Positions 1 to 6,574 of a DNA stretch of 7,793 nucleotides are shown in pieces. Under the pieces are notes generated by a model. The model did no database searches. It saw only the letters and a list, made by a program, of their open reading frames with translations, and had not been told where the DNA came from. Origin of the DNA: JAEZKC01 sp046538945. Lineage in GTDB: Bacteria; Fibrobacterota; Chitinivibrionia; Chitinivibrionales; Chitinispirillaceae. Every line of letters starts with the position of its first letter. Within the stretch, counting starts at the first letter, position 1. The stretch is from contig JBKHHW010000149.1 of assembly GCA_046538945.1 (NCBI GenBank), positions 1 to 7,793 on the forward strand, in the 5' to 3' direction. Made by a program: the position numbers and the translations under genes.

Positions 1-893
1 TCTGGTACACGCTTGATGGCAGTGATCCTGCCGATAGGCATAACGGCTCCCGGATGCGGTACGAACAGGGAATTGTCATCTTCTCTGTTGACACTGTCGT
101 GCTCAGAGCTGTCGGGGTGAAGGAGAATTGTCTTGACAGTGATCAGCTTGTAGTTTCGTTCTGTAATCAGGATTCGGTGGGTCCCGTGATCCAGTCTGCC
201 AAGTACTATCCGGGCAGAAGGCTTGATAGCGAGGGTGTTAATGACACCATCAGGCTTTTGATTAGCGAAAAGTATCTGGTGAACTCGTCCTCGGATCTTC
301 TCTTCAGGGATCTCTTCCGCTACTGGGGGCAAGGCGGATTTGTTTCCGAATTCGATGGTGTGGCTTCAGATCCTCTGGTTTTCTATCCGTATGGCAAATC
401 GGTTCTTATAGTTTTCAGATCGGGTTCTTTCGAGGTTGCTCCGGGAAAGGACAGTATTTCATTTCTTGACAGCAGCTCTCTTCTGATCGATCAGTCCGGC
501 AATGCACCCTACTTCCCGCATAAGGCTCCCATAGTTCTGGACATACCTGTTGAGTGGCGAGTGAGTGCCGGTCCGAATCCCTTCAGGATAAATGAAACTC
601 CGGTTTCGTCCGAAGTTTTCGAGGCCACAGGTGTGAGGTACGGAGTGGGGATCATGGTTGATTTCGTAACGAGTGTGAGCTGCAGCGTGAGAATTTACGA
701 TGCCTTAGGCAATGTGGTAGCGGATGAGCTGCCGGGGGTATATGTCGGTGGTGGCCGGATTGTGTTTGCGTGGGATGGTTACAACAGACACGGCCGAATG
801 GTGGGCAGCGGGTCGTATGCAGCTTTTGTGCGGGTTGAAGATGGCGAGGGGAGTGTTTTTGTGGAGAGGAAGACGTTGAGGGTGGTGAGGTGA
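1..893 (+). CDS. Secreted multidomain protein, C-terminal part (chitobiase-like strand + FlgD-Ig-like C-terminal domain); 5' end outside window
   Basis: The frame is open from the left edge (first full codon at 3, reading WYTLDGSDPADRHNG...) to TGA at 891-893, so the ATG at 54 is internal. About 296 residues are visible. The first ~25 contain 'WYTLDGSDP', the signature of the chitobiase/beta-hexosaminidase C-terminal-type (CHB_HEX_C) beta module found in surface and secreted proteins. The middle is beta-rich with no catalytic motif I recognise. Visible residues ~185-296 begin 'WRVSAGPNPF' and continue 'VRIYDALGNVV...FAWDGYNRHGRMVGSGSYAAFVRV', the pattern of a FlgD-Ig-like C-terminal domain, common at the end of exported proteins in Fibrobacterota and other FCB bacteria. 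The protein is therefore probably exported or surface-attached. Its function lies in the missing N-terminal part and cannot be stated. A G-rich tract follows the stop codon directly. Confidence 0.85.
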   Translation, partial: WYTLDGSDPADRHNGSRMRYEQGIVIFSVDTVVLRAVGVKENCLDSDQLVVSFCNQDSVGPVIQSAKYYPGRRLDSEGVNDTIRLLISEKYLVNSSSDLLFRDLFRYWGQGGFVSEFDGVASDPLVFYPYGKSVLIVFRSGSFEVAPGKDSISFLDSSSLLIDQSGNAPYFPHKAPIVLDIPVEWRVSAGPNPFRINETPVSSEVFEATGVRYGVGIMVDFVTSVSCSVRIYDALGNVVADELPGVYVGGGRIVFAWDGYNRHGRMVGSGSYAAFVRVEDGEGSVFVERKTLRVVR

Positions 894-896
894 GTC

Positions 897-922
897 GGGA
901 GGGGCTGGGAACTCGGGTGGGG
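897..922 (+). other. G-quadruplex-type G-rich tract directly after a stop codon
   Basis: Five runs of three or four G occur within 26 nt: 897-899, 901-904, 907-909, 915-917 and 919-922, with loops of 1, 2, 5 and 1 nt. This fits the simple G3+N1-7 rule for a potential intramolecular quadruplex. It begins three bases after the stop of the upstream gene, so it would lie in the 3' untranslated RNA. Folding is a prediction from pattern only. Confidence 0.4.
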
Positions 923-965
923 CGGTTTGCAGGCTGATTTGAGTTGCGGGGCGGGGTGGAGAAGA

Positions 966-978
966 GCACCTCAGGTGC
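966..978. repeat. Small palindrome, possibly a decayed repeat arm
   Basis: GCACCT-C-AGGTGC is a perfect 6-bp inverted repeat around one base, 14 nt before the first full repeat. The CACCTCAGG string also occurs in the right arm of the copy at 1278-1313, so this may be a remnant of the same family. It is short enough to be chance. Confidence 0.3.
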
Positions 979-992
979 ATTCGGGAGGGGTT

Positions 993-1061
993 CCCCGGAG
1001 GTAACTTATCACTAATGTACCTCCGGGGCAAACAGGGCTGTCCCTTTGAAATCAATGACTT
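993..1061 (+). repeat. REP-like composite repeat, copy 1 (R1)
   Basis: The palindromic core at 993-1028 (36 nt) has perfect 11-bp arms CCCCGGAGGTA / TACCTCCGGGG around a 14-nt loop containing TATCAC. After exactly 22 nt comes the conserved second box ATCAATGACTT at 1051-1061. A G-rich stretch (981-990) precedes the core. The same design recurs at 1278 and 3252 in the same orientation. The core is intergenic and shows no coding potential. There is no T-run after it, so it does not look like a standard rho-independent terminator. Confidence 0.88.
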
Positions 1062-1277
1062 ATCTGTTGCGTTTTGAAATTTCGCACGCCTGGTTATGAA
1101 TCACCCAGATCAATCTACAGTTCACCATCCGGCAAAGTAGTTGCTCTCATCTTTCATCATGGCGCAGAAAATCAGAAAGCTCCTTCTCCTGGTCGGCGAT
1201 CAGCTCAGCGGCGGCTACAAGCCCCTGCGGGAATGAACGGTACGTGTGAGGCTTCAGAAAGCCCGTTGCCGGGGGTG

Positions 1278-1346
1278 CCCCGGAGGTGACGTATCAGTAA
1301 CGCACCTCAGGGGTAGTGCGGCTTATCTCTTTCATATCAACGACTT
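1278..1346 (+). repeat. REP-like composite repeat, copy 2 (R2)
   Basis: The core at 1278-1313 (36 nt) has arms CCCCGGAGGTG / CACCTCAGGGG with one mismatch (A at 1309 in place of C). The loop contains TATCAG. Exactly 22 nt later comes ATCAACGACTT at 1336-1346, followed by GC. It is preceded by a G-rich stretch (GGGGG at 1271-1275). It lies 285 nt after copy 1 in the same orientation and 135 nt upstream of the phosphoesterase start. Confidence 0.87.
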
Positions 1347-1467
1347 GCGGAAACCGGTGTGAAGAAGAGGGTGCTGGAGAGTACTAAAAAACTCTTACTC
1401 TCTTCACCTCCTTTTCATATTCCCTTAACATTCTCTTGCTATCTTTTAGAAAATGCAACTTTCACCC

Positions 1468-1472
1468 GGGAG
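1468..1472 (+). promoter_or_regulatory. Ribosome binding site of the phosphoesterase gene
   Basis: GGGAG lies 8 nt before the ATG at 1481. It supports this start over an in-frame TTG at 1436, which has no comparable site and would put 15 extra residues before the signal peptide. Confidence 0.6.
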
Positions 1473-1480
1473 CGTATATC

Positions 1481-3241
1481 ATGAGGCTGGCCATCTGCAT
1501 CATTTTGGTTCTAATCTGTTTTAAAAAAAATCTTTATGCCCGAAACGAAACTGCCTCTGATCGCACCACCGTTCAGGGTACGGTTTATCACGACCGGAAC
1601 GGAAACGGCAGACGCGATGATGGTGAACCGGGAGTCGGGGGAGCGTGCGTGTCGAATGGAAAGGAAGTGGTCAGAACGGGCAGGGATGGCAGATACGAAC
1701 TGCCTGCTTATGAACGCATGGCTGTGACTGTCACAAATCCGGACGGTTATGCTGCGCCGCTGAATGGAAAAAACGTTCCTCAGTTCTTCTACATACACCA
1801 GCCCGCAGGGTCACCAGAGGAAATTAAAGAGTATGCCGGCCTTGAACCCACAGGTCCCCTTCCGGAAGAGATCAATTTCCCTCTGGTGAAATCACCGATG
1901 AAGAAAAGGTTCAGGATGATCATTACCGGGGACACTCAGGTGTACAGTGATCAGGAAATAGATCTGCTCCGTAAGTCTCTGGTCAGGGAGATCGCTCAGC
2001 AAAACTACGGCGCGGTGGGAATCATCTGCATGGGGGACAATATAGGGGACAAGCTTGCACTTTATCCCAGGTATCTCTCGGTAATGGCTGAACTGAACCT
2101 GCCTCTCTGGCTCGTTCCCGGAAATCACGACATCAATTTCGATGCGGAATCCCCCGGGTATGCATTCGAGACGTTCAAAAGGGAATACGGACCGACCTAT
2201 TATTCTTTCAACCGGGGAGATGTCCATTTCATAACACTCAACAATGTTTTGTACCCATCCGCAAGAGAGGGGAGAAAAACATACCACGGTGAAATTGATT
2301 CGGTTCAGATGGAATGGCTGGAAAACAATTTGTCCTTTGTGCCCAAAGACAGGCTTATTGTGCTGTCCATGCACATCCCTTTGGTTTCCTATGTTGACCG
2401 CAAATCGCCCGAGAATATGGTGAAAAACCGCACCGATATCTACAAGCTGCTCGAAGGGCGCAAGGTGGTTTCTCTGGGCGGGCATACTCATACACTTGAA
2501 AATCATCTGCCCGGAGAGGAATACGAGGGCTGGGGACAGGTTACTCCCATACGGCAGGTTGTGGTGGGAGCTGCGTGCGGTTCCTGGTGGAGCGGGGACC
2601 TTGATGATGAAGGTGTGCCCATGTCCTATCAGCGCCTGGGTGCTCCGAAGGGGTATATGATATGGGAATTCGACGGCAGCAGGTACGAAAGTCGGTATAA
2701 AGCGGTGGGAAAGAGTCCGGATAGGCAGATGCACCTGTCGTTTCTGACACCTGCCTTTGAGGCCTGGTATGGGAAAATCTGGGAATGGGTGAGCCGTGAC
2801 AAGGAAAGCAGAAGTTCCCAGCCGCCTGTATCCATAAATGACCTGCCCGATCAGCAGACTGTTTCCCGGAAGGAACTGGACAAAACAGAGCTGGTTGTGA
2901 ATGTCTGGAACGGAACCCGTGATTCGAAGGTGCGGGTGGTGTTTGATACCGATACAGTTCTGGCAAAGCGAACCACCGAAATCTGTGATCCCTATGTGCT
3001 TCGCCTGCAGTCGTACGTATACCGCTATGGTTCGGGTTTTGAGATGTTTGACGGGCGTGTGTTTGGTCCAGCAGCACCTCAGCCACTGGAGGGCTGGCTC
3101 CACGCCCGGTCGTCCAGCCATATTTGGGTAAGTGACCTTCCCGGGAATTTAGAGGAGGGGGTACACAGACTGGATGTGATTGCGGAGGGGGTGAGCGGGG
3201 AAACTTACAGAGAGAGCTTAGTGTTTGAGGTTGTGGAGTAG
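1481..3241 (+). CDS. Secreted calcineurin-like metallophosphoesterase (MetallophosN / catalytic / MetallophosC architecture)
   Basis: This 586-residue protein is predicted to hydrolyse phosphoesters outside the cytoplasm; the substrate is unknown. Residues 1-20 (MRLAICIILVLICFKKNLYA) form a Sec-type signal peptide with a possible cleavage after 'LYA'. There is no clear lipobox. Residues ~30-90 form a beta domain with the acidic loop 'DRNGNGRRDDGEPG' (SdrD-B-like, probably Ca-binding), matching the N-terminal domain of this family. The catalytic domain (~143-340) has the calcineurin-like metal motifs in order: GDTQ (150-153, a D-x-Q variant of DxH), GDN (185-187), GNHD (214-217), MH (His298) and GGHTH (333-337). 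The remaining ~220 residues, with 'GAACGSWWSGD' and 'GAPKGYMIWEFDG', fit the C-terminal MetallophosC-type domain. All core metal ligands appear present, so it should be active. It stands alone on its strand, convergent with the penicillin-binding protein gene. The start is set by the RBS and signal peptide. Confidence 0.92.
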   Translation: MRLAICIILVLICFKKNLYARNETASDRTTVQGTVYHDRNGNGRRDDGEPGVGGACVSNGKEVVRTGRDGRYELPAYERMAVTVTNPDGYAAPLNGKNVPQFFYIHQPAGSPEEIKEYAGLEPTGPLPEEINFPLVKSPMKKRFRMIITGDTQVYSDQEIDLLRKSLVREIAQQNYGAVGIICMGDNIGDKLALYPRYLSVMAELNLPLWLVPGNHDINFDAESPGYAFETFKREYGPTYYSFNRGDVHFITLNNVLYPSAREGRKTYHGEIDSVQMEWLENNLSFVPKDRLIVLSMHIPLVSYVDRKSPENMVKNRTDIYKLLEGRKVVSLGGHTHTLENHLPGEEYEGWGQVTPIRQVVVGAACGSWWSGDLDDEGVPMSYQRLGAPKGYMIWEFDGSRYESRYKAVGKSPDRQMHLSFLTPAFEAWYGKIWEWVSRDKESRSSQPPVSINDLPDQQTVSRKELDKTELVVNVWNGTRDSKVRVVFDTDTVLAKRTTEICDPYVLRLQSYVYRYGSGFEMFDGRVFGPAAPQPLEGWLHARSSSHIWVSDLPGNLEEGVHRLDVIAEGVSGETYRESLVFEVVE

Positions 3242-3251
3242 GACGGGGAGG

Positions 3252-3320
3252 CCCCGGAGGTGAAATATCACCGATTCACCTCCGGGGCAGAAGCACGATT
3301 CCTTGAAAAATCAACGACTT
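3252..3320 (+). repeat. REP-like composite repeat, copy 3 (R3), in a convergent gap
   Basis: The core at 3252-3287 (36 nt) has perfect 12-bp arms CCCCGGAGGTGA / TCACCTCCGGGG and a 12-nt loop with TATCAC. Exactly 22 nt later comes ATCAACGACTT at 3310-3320, followed by GC as in copy 2. It starts 10 nt after the phosphoesterase stop codon and sits between two convergent genes. In RNA from either strand it would form a strong hairpin protecting or ending both messages. No T-tract follows on either strand, so classical intrinsic termination is not supported. Confidence 0.9.
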
Positions 3321-3355
3321 GCAAATTTTTTGTGCTGCAACTGCGCCACCAGCTT

Positions 3356-6337
3356 TCACCAGTTCTCAAGAATCGACTCCAGCTCGCTGAGGCTCTCCTT
3401 ATCCGTAGCTTTGTCTGCAGCAGAATCGGTTCCCACGGTATCGGCTTTCAGAGAATCGGTTCCAAGTGAATCCACCACCGGAATTTCCGGTTCGACCGAG
3501 CAGTTCTCCGAAGCCGGAGTCACTCTGCGCAGGTAGTTTTCGTACTGGGTGAAGTAACCGTTTGGAGCTTTCAGCCCCGCATTTTTGAGCAGGCCTGCGG
3601 TGATGTACTTGTGCATGGACTTTCCATCTCTCGATCCGGTATACTGCTTGTTCCCTTCACCCACGCAGGCGATGGTGATGTCGCGCACTTCCGACTTGCC
3701 TCCCCCGGCAATACGGGCGAGATCAACACGCAGCACCGCATTCCAAAGACAGTAATTGGTGCGTTCATCAGAGGAGGGATTGACATTGAACGGCCGCAGG
3801 ATGTCATCGGAGGTTCCGCTTTTGCCGAAGTTGGATACGGGTTCATCAAGGTAAAAGGCGTCCTCGTCAAATTCATCGGAGGTGTAGACCGGATCGCTGA
3901 AATCGGGCTGGAATGCGATATCGTAATCGCTCAGACCCTCCCAATCGTGGCCGACCAGGCGGTTGTGGGTGGCAAGTAAAGAGGGGCGGATGTTGTTTAT
4001 GTCCGAAAAAGGATGATAGCGGCGTATCGTATCATTGAGTGCTACCGGCTGTCCGTTGAGCTGGATAGATTCGATGACAAGCGACGGGTGATCGGCGGGG
4101 TGCTCGATCAGATCGTTATTGTAGAGAGTGTTGAAGATATGCATCTGTTCATAAAGAGACATTTCCAGAGTCCCCAGGGCCACCGAGTACATTTTGTCCG
4201 GAATAACCCGCCTGGAATTGCCCGAATACATGGTGTCGACCGGAATCCCGGCCAATCTGCAGAGCTCCTTGTATACCCTTACCCCGGTCACGTAGTCGAG
4301 CTTAAGTTCGTCACGGATTCGGGAGAGGGCGCCTATGCGGTAAAAATAGTTCACCAGCGGGAAAGCCCCCGGAGCGATGTCCCCGTCTTTATAGAGCTGG
4401 CGGTTGAGTCTGTAGATGGTTTCCACTGCCAGAATGTTGTTTGAGTTTGTCAGATGATCGAACACATGCCTGCATCCGTCGAACTTTCTGCCGAAGTTGT
4501 GGACCTTGTACCCTCTCCCCTGCACCGCACTATTGTCAAACACTACCCCGATGGGCCTGCCACTATGGTAGTTGATTTCTCTGCTCCACGGCACGGAATC
4601 TGTTATGGGAAGAGAATCGGTCCATCGGCTGTATGGTTTGAATTCACCCAGATCGTAGTTGAGTGCATTCAGGATCGGTTTTGCCACTGAGGAACCGTTG
4701 GGGGTTCGGTTTTTCAGAAGGCAGTTGAGCCGCGAGCCCAGCCTGTCTTTTGAATGATAGGCCAGAAGCTTGCCGGTTTTGGAGCACATGATCGAATAGG
4801 CGAAGTACTGTCCATCAACCAGTGTGGGCCTGCGGTTGTAGTAGAAAACGCTTCTGCGGTAATTGTTTTCGCTCTTTTTTGAATACCGGATGTTGCTGAT
4901 TAAAGTATCCCCGGGGTGAAGGGTTGTGGTGAATGATGAATTTGGCTCTGAAAAATCAACGGTATCCGAGAGTATCATGATGTTTCTGATGGTGTCCTGG
5001 GGCTGTTTTGCAAGTGTCACATCCTCTCCGTGACTTCCTATGCGTGCTTCCGAGAGAATCGTTGTATCGGGACCGAAGCCTCTGTTTTCAACCATTTTTT
5101 CAAGCATCCGCTGCAGAGGCAGATCGATGGAAAGTTGTATTTTGAGGTTGCCCTTGCGTCTGACAAGCGAATTGGGGTCGATGAGATCCATTTCCGCGAT
5201 CTGTTCCTCGCTTGAGCCGTTGTGGCGCAGGGTTTTAAGCCAGAACTCGTTGGCCAGATCGACAAGCGGACCATGACCACCCTGGATCCGCCTGGGTCTG
5301 GAAAAGGTAATCTTGTCAATTTCATCAAGCACACGTTCCCTCTTTTCCTGGCTCCATCCCAGAGCATCACCCATTCTACCCATGTCAATACGGCACTGGG
5401 CGGCAATCTTGGGCTTGATATTGCGTCCCCATTTAACCATGCGGGCAAGATAAATGCATTCGGCATCGCTGAGTTCGTGGAGTTTTTTGTTGAAGAGTCC
5501 GTTTGCGATATCTTTATAGCCGATAAGGCCGTAGTCGCTTGTCACCGCGTGGTTCATGTAGACTTCGAGAATTTCATCGGGTGAATACATTTTTCTGAGA
5601 GCGACTGCCAGCCTGAGTTCACGGATTTTCCGCTGTACGGTGGTTTCCACCCGGCGCTGGCCCCCCTCATCCAGTCGTGAGATGAAGAGCTTTGCCACCT
5701 GCTGGGTGATCGTTGAGGTGCCTCGGGGTGTTTTGGCACTGAGGGAAAAAACCGACCGCTGGACGGCTCTGAGGGCGGCCCTGACAAAACTGTCGAACTC
5801 GAATCCGTAGTTGTTTGTCCTGAAGCTCTGGTCCTCAGCTGCAATAAGTGCGGTCGTGAGCACTTCGGGAATTTCGTTTATGCGTGCTCTCTGGTGATTG
5901 GTTTTTATGTTCGTAATGAGCCTGTCTCTGCGGTCGGTGATCTGGATGGTGTTTGAGTACTCAGTTACTTCACTGAGCATCTTCACTACGGAAAGAGATG
6001 GGTAGTCTGAAAGAGTGATTCCGTCCACTACCCGGATGGCTCTCTTTTTGTTCTTGTCCTCGCCTTCGAGTATCCGCTGAGCCTCCTTGTTCATGGCCTT
6101 GTCCATGAGTACATCCTGCCATCCTGCTCCGAATTCAGTGGAGAGCAGTCCCCGTTTTTCCAGATTGACCAGTTTATCTCCCCAGTGCTCGAAATAGCGG
6201 TTGAAAGCATAGCGGGCTCCCAGGTAGGCCGGGTAGGCTCCCACGATTCCTAAAATCAGAAGGATGATGAAAAAAGTGAGAAGCCTGCGCAGGAACGATT
6301 TCTTTTTTTTCTTCTTGCCGTTGTTTTTTCTAGCCAT
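3356..6337 (-). CDS. Class A (bifunctional) penicillin-binding protein, PBP1-type: GT51 transglycosylase + transpeptidase
   Basis: This 993-residue inner-membrane protein polymerises lipid II and cross-links peptidoglycan in the periplasm. It has a cytoplasmic N-terminus with a Lys run (residues 8-13) and one membrane segment (~16-40). The GT51 domain has 'AAEDQSF' with catalytic Glu168, GTSTITQQ (206-213), RKIRE (236-240) and EILEVYMN (255-262), then 'GLFNKKLHELSDAE'. The transpeptidase domain has SVAK (nucleophile Ser550, Lys553), SNN (632-634) and KSGT (839-842). Both active sites look complete. One oddity is that the usual EDxxFxxHxG motif reads EDQSFRTNNYG, with Asn instead of His and one extra residue. 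The C-terminus is a low-complexity Asp/Ser/Thr tail. I chose ATG at 6337 because the Lys-rich/TM N-terminus follows and a GGA lies 5 nt upstream. An in-frame TTG at 6502 would translate through the palindromic repeat. The gene is monocistronic as far as visible and divergent from the RAYT-like gene. Confidence 0.95.
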   Translation of the reverse strand: MARKNNGKKKKKKSFLRRLLTFFIILLILGIVGAYPAYLGARYAFNRYFEHWGDKLVNLEKRGLLSTEFGAGWQDVLMDKAMNKEAQRILEGEDKNKKRAIRVVDGITLSDYPSLSVVKMLSEVTEYSNTIQITDRRDRLITNIKTNHQRARINEIPEVLTTALIAAEDQSFRTNNYGFEFDSFVRAALRAVQRSVFSLSAKTPRGTSTITQQVAKLFISRLDEGGQRRVETTVQRKIRELRLAVALRKMYSPDEILEVYMNHAVTSDYGLIGYKDIANGLFNKKLHELSDAECIYLARMVKWGRNIKPKIAAQCRIDMGRMGDALGWSQEKRERVLDEIDKITFSRPRRIQGGHGPLVDLANEFWLKTLRHNGSSEEQIAEMDLIDPNSLVRRKGNLKIQLSIDLPLQRMLEKMVENRGFGPDTTILSEARIGSHGEDVTLAKQPQDTIRNIMILSDTVDFSEPNSSFTTTLHPGDTLISNIRYSKKSENNYRRSVFYYNRRPTLVDGQYFAYSIMCSKTGKLLAYHSKDRLGSRLNCLLKNRTPNGSSVAKPILNALNYDLGEFKPYSRWTDSLPITDSVPWSREINYHSGRPIGVVFDNSAVQGRGYKVHNFGRKFDGCRHVFDHLTNSNNILAVETIYRLNRQLYKDGDIAPGAFPLVNYFYRIGALSRIRDELKLDYVTGVRVYKELCRLAGIPVDTMYSGNSRRVIPDKMYSVALGTLEMSLYEQMHIFNTLYNNDLIEHPADHPSLVIESIQLNGQPVALNDTIRRYHPFSDINNIRPSLLATHNRLVGHDWEGLSDYDIAFQPDFSDPVYTSDEFDEDAFYLDEPVSNFGKSGTSDDILRPFNVNPSSDERTNYCLWNAVLRVDLARIAGGGKSEVRDITIACVGEGNKQYTGSRDGKSMHKYITAGLLKNAGLKAPNGYFTQYENYLRRVTPASENCSVEPEIPVVDSLGTDSLKADTVGTDSAADKATDKESLSELESILENW
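3383..3480 (-). other. Low-complexity, internally repetitive C-terminal tail of the penicillin-binding protein
   Basis: The last ~40 codons encode repeated D-S/T units ('DSLGTDSLKADTVGTDS'). At the DNA level the string AGAATCGGTTCC occurs twice, at about 3421 and 3452 on the + strand, suggesting growth by short tandem duplication. This is probably a flexible periplasmic tail that varies in length between strains. Confidence 0.5.
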
Positions 6338-6385
6338 GGCTTTCCGCAGATCCTTTGGATTATCTGTGGTGGGTGATTGGGTATA

Positions 6386-6403
6386 GATGTAGAAAAATAC
6401 ATC
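6386..6403. promoter_or_regulatory. Inverted repeat in the divergent intergenic region, possible operator or hairpin
   Basis: GATGTA and TACATC form a perfect 6-bp inverted repeat around a 6-nt A-rich spacer. It lies 48 nt upstream of the penicillin-binding protein start, where its promoter would be expected. On the minus strand weak promoter-like hexamers (TGATAC, then CTATAC 18 nt later) overlap it. Function is inferred from location only. Confidence 0.25.
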
Positions 6404-6443
6404 AGTATCAGGGGGGAGAGAAAGATTTGGGAGGCGGGAGGGT

Positions 6444-6481
6444 CCCCCGGAGGTGAAATAACGATATTTCACCTCCGGGGG
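6444..6481 (+). repeat. REP-like palindrome, copy 4 (R4), perfect 17-bp stem in the divergent promoter region
   Basis: The arms CCCCCGGAGGTGAAATA (6444-6460) and TATTTCACCTCCGGGGG (6465-6481) are exact reverse complements around the loop ACGA. This is the most perfect copy, and its core (6445-6480) again measures 36 nt. The 22-nt-distant box seen in copies 1-3 is not present at the expected place, so orientation cannot be assigned; the strand given follows the layout of the others. A G-rich stretch (6429-6442) precedes it. It lies 106 nt upstream of the penicillin-binding protein start (-) and 93 nt upstream of the RAYT-like start (+), so it could affect either gene. Confidence 0.92.
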
Positions 6482-6561
6482 CGGTCTGTTTCCGGTCCGC
6501 AAGTTGCTTCCATGTTTTTTTCCCGCAGTCCCACTTTTTTTACAGCCCCTACACCCTCAGC

Positions 6562-6567
6562 AAAGGA
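6562..6567 (+). promoter_or_regulatory. Ribosome binding site of the RAYT-like gene
   Basis: AAAGGA lies 7 nt before the ATG at 6575. It favours this start over in-frame ATGs at 6377 and 6512; the first of these would force translation through the palindromic repeat at 6444-6481. Confidence 0.6.
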
Positions 6568-6574
6568 TTTGTCC

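Larger units (their letters stand above)
894..1480. other. 587-nt intergenic region with two repeats and no convincing gene
   Basis: This gap between two same-strand genes is unusually long. It contains a G-rich tract at 897-922, a small palindrome at 966-978 and two copies of the composite repeat (993-1061 and 1278-1346). A 71-codon open frame at 1074-1289 runs into the repeat and ends on the TGA of its left arm. A 25-codon frame (1159-1236, MAQKIRKLLLLVGDQLSGG...) has no clear ribosome binding site. I do not support either as a gene. I found no well-spaced sigma-70 promoter for the downstream phosphoesterase, although an AT-rich stretch at ~1381-1450 is where it would be expected. Confidence 0.6.

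Noticed and set aside
1074..1289. 71-codon open frame between repeats 1 and 2
   Set aside because: It has no ribosome binding site and no recognisable domain, and it ends only because the left arm of repeat 2 supplies TGA. The translation looks like random intergenic sequence.
993..1346. CRISPR array
   Set aside because: Repeats are about 36 nt, but spacing is irregular (285 nt to several kb), they are scattered between genes, and no cas gene is present.
1404..1415. TCACCTCCTTTT, resembling the 3' tail of 16S rRNA
   Set aside because: It has no flanking 16S sequence and no palindromic partner, so it is not a ribosomal fragment and probably a chance pyrimidine string.
1892..3121. 409-codon open frame on the minus strand opposite the phosphoesterase
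   Set aside because: It is a shadow of the strongly supported plus-strand gene. Its translation has no recognisable domain and an odd His/Pro/Arg-rich composition.
3252..3320. Rho-independent bidirectional terminator between the convergent genes
   Set aside because: The hairpin is strong but neither strand has a T-tract directly after it, and the same palindrome occurs in divergent and tandem gaps, so it is better called a repeat.
6499..6509. GCAAGTTGCTT after repeat 4 as an inverted version of the ATCAACGACTTGC box
   Set aside because: Only GCAAGT matches the reverse complement cleanly and the position and orientation differ from copies 1-3, so I do not count it as the second box.
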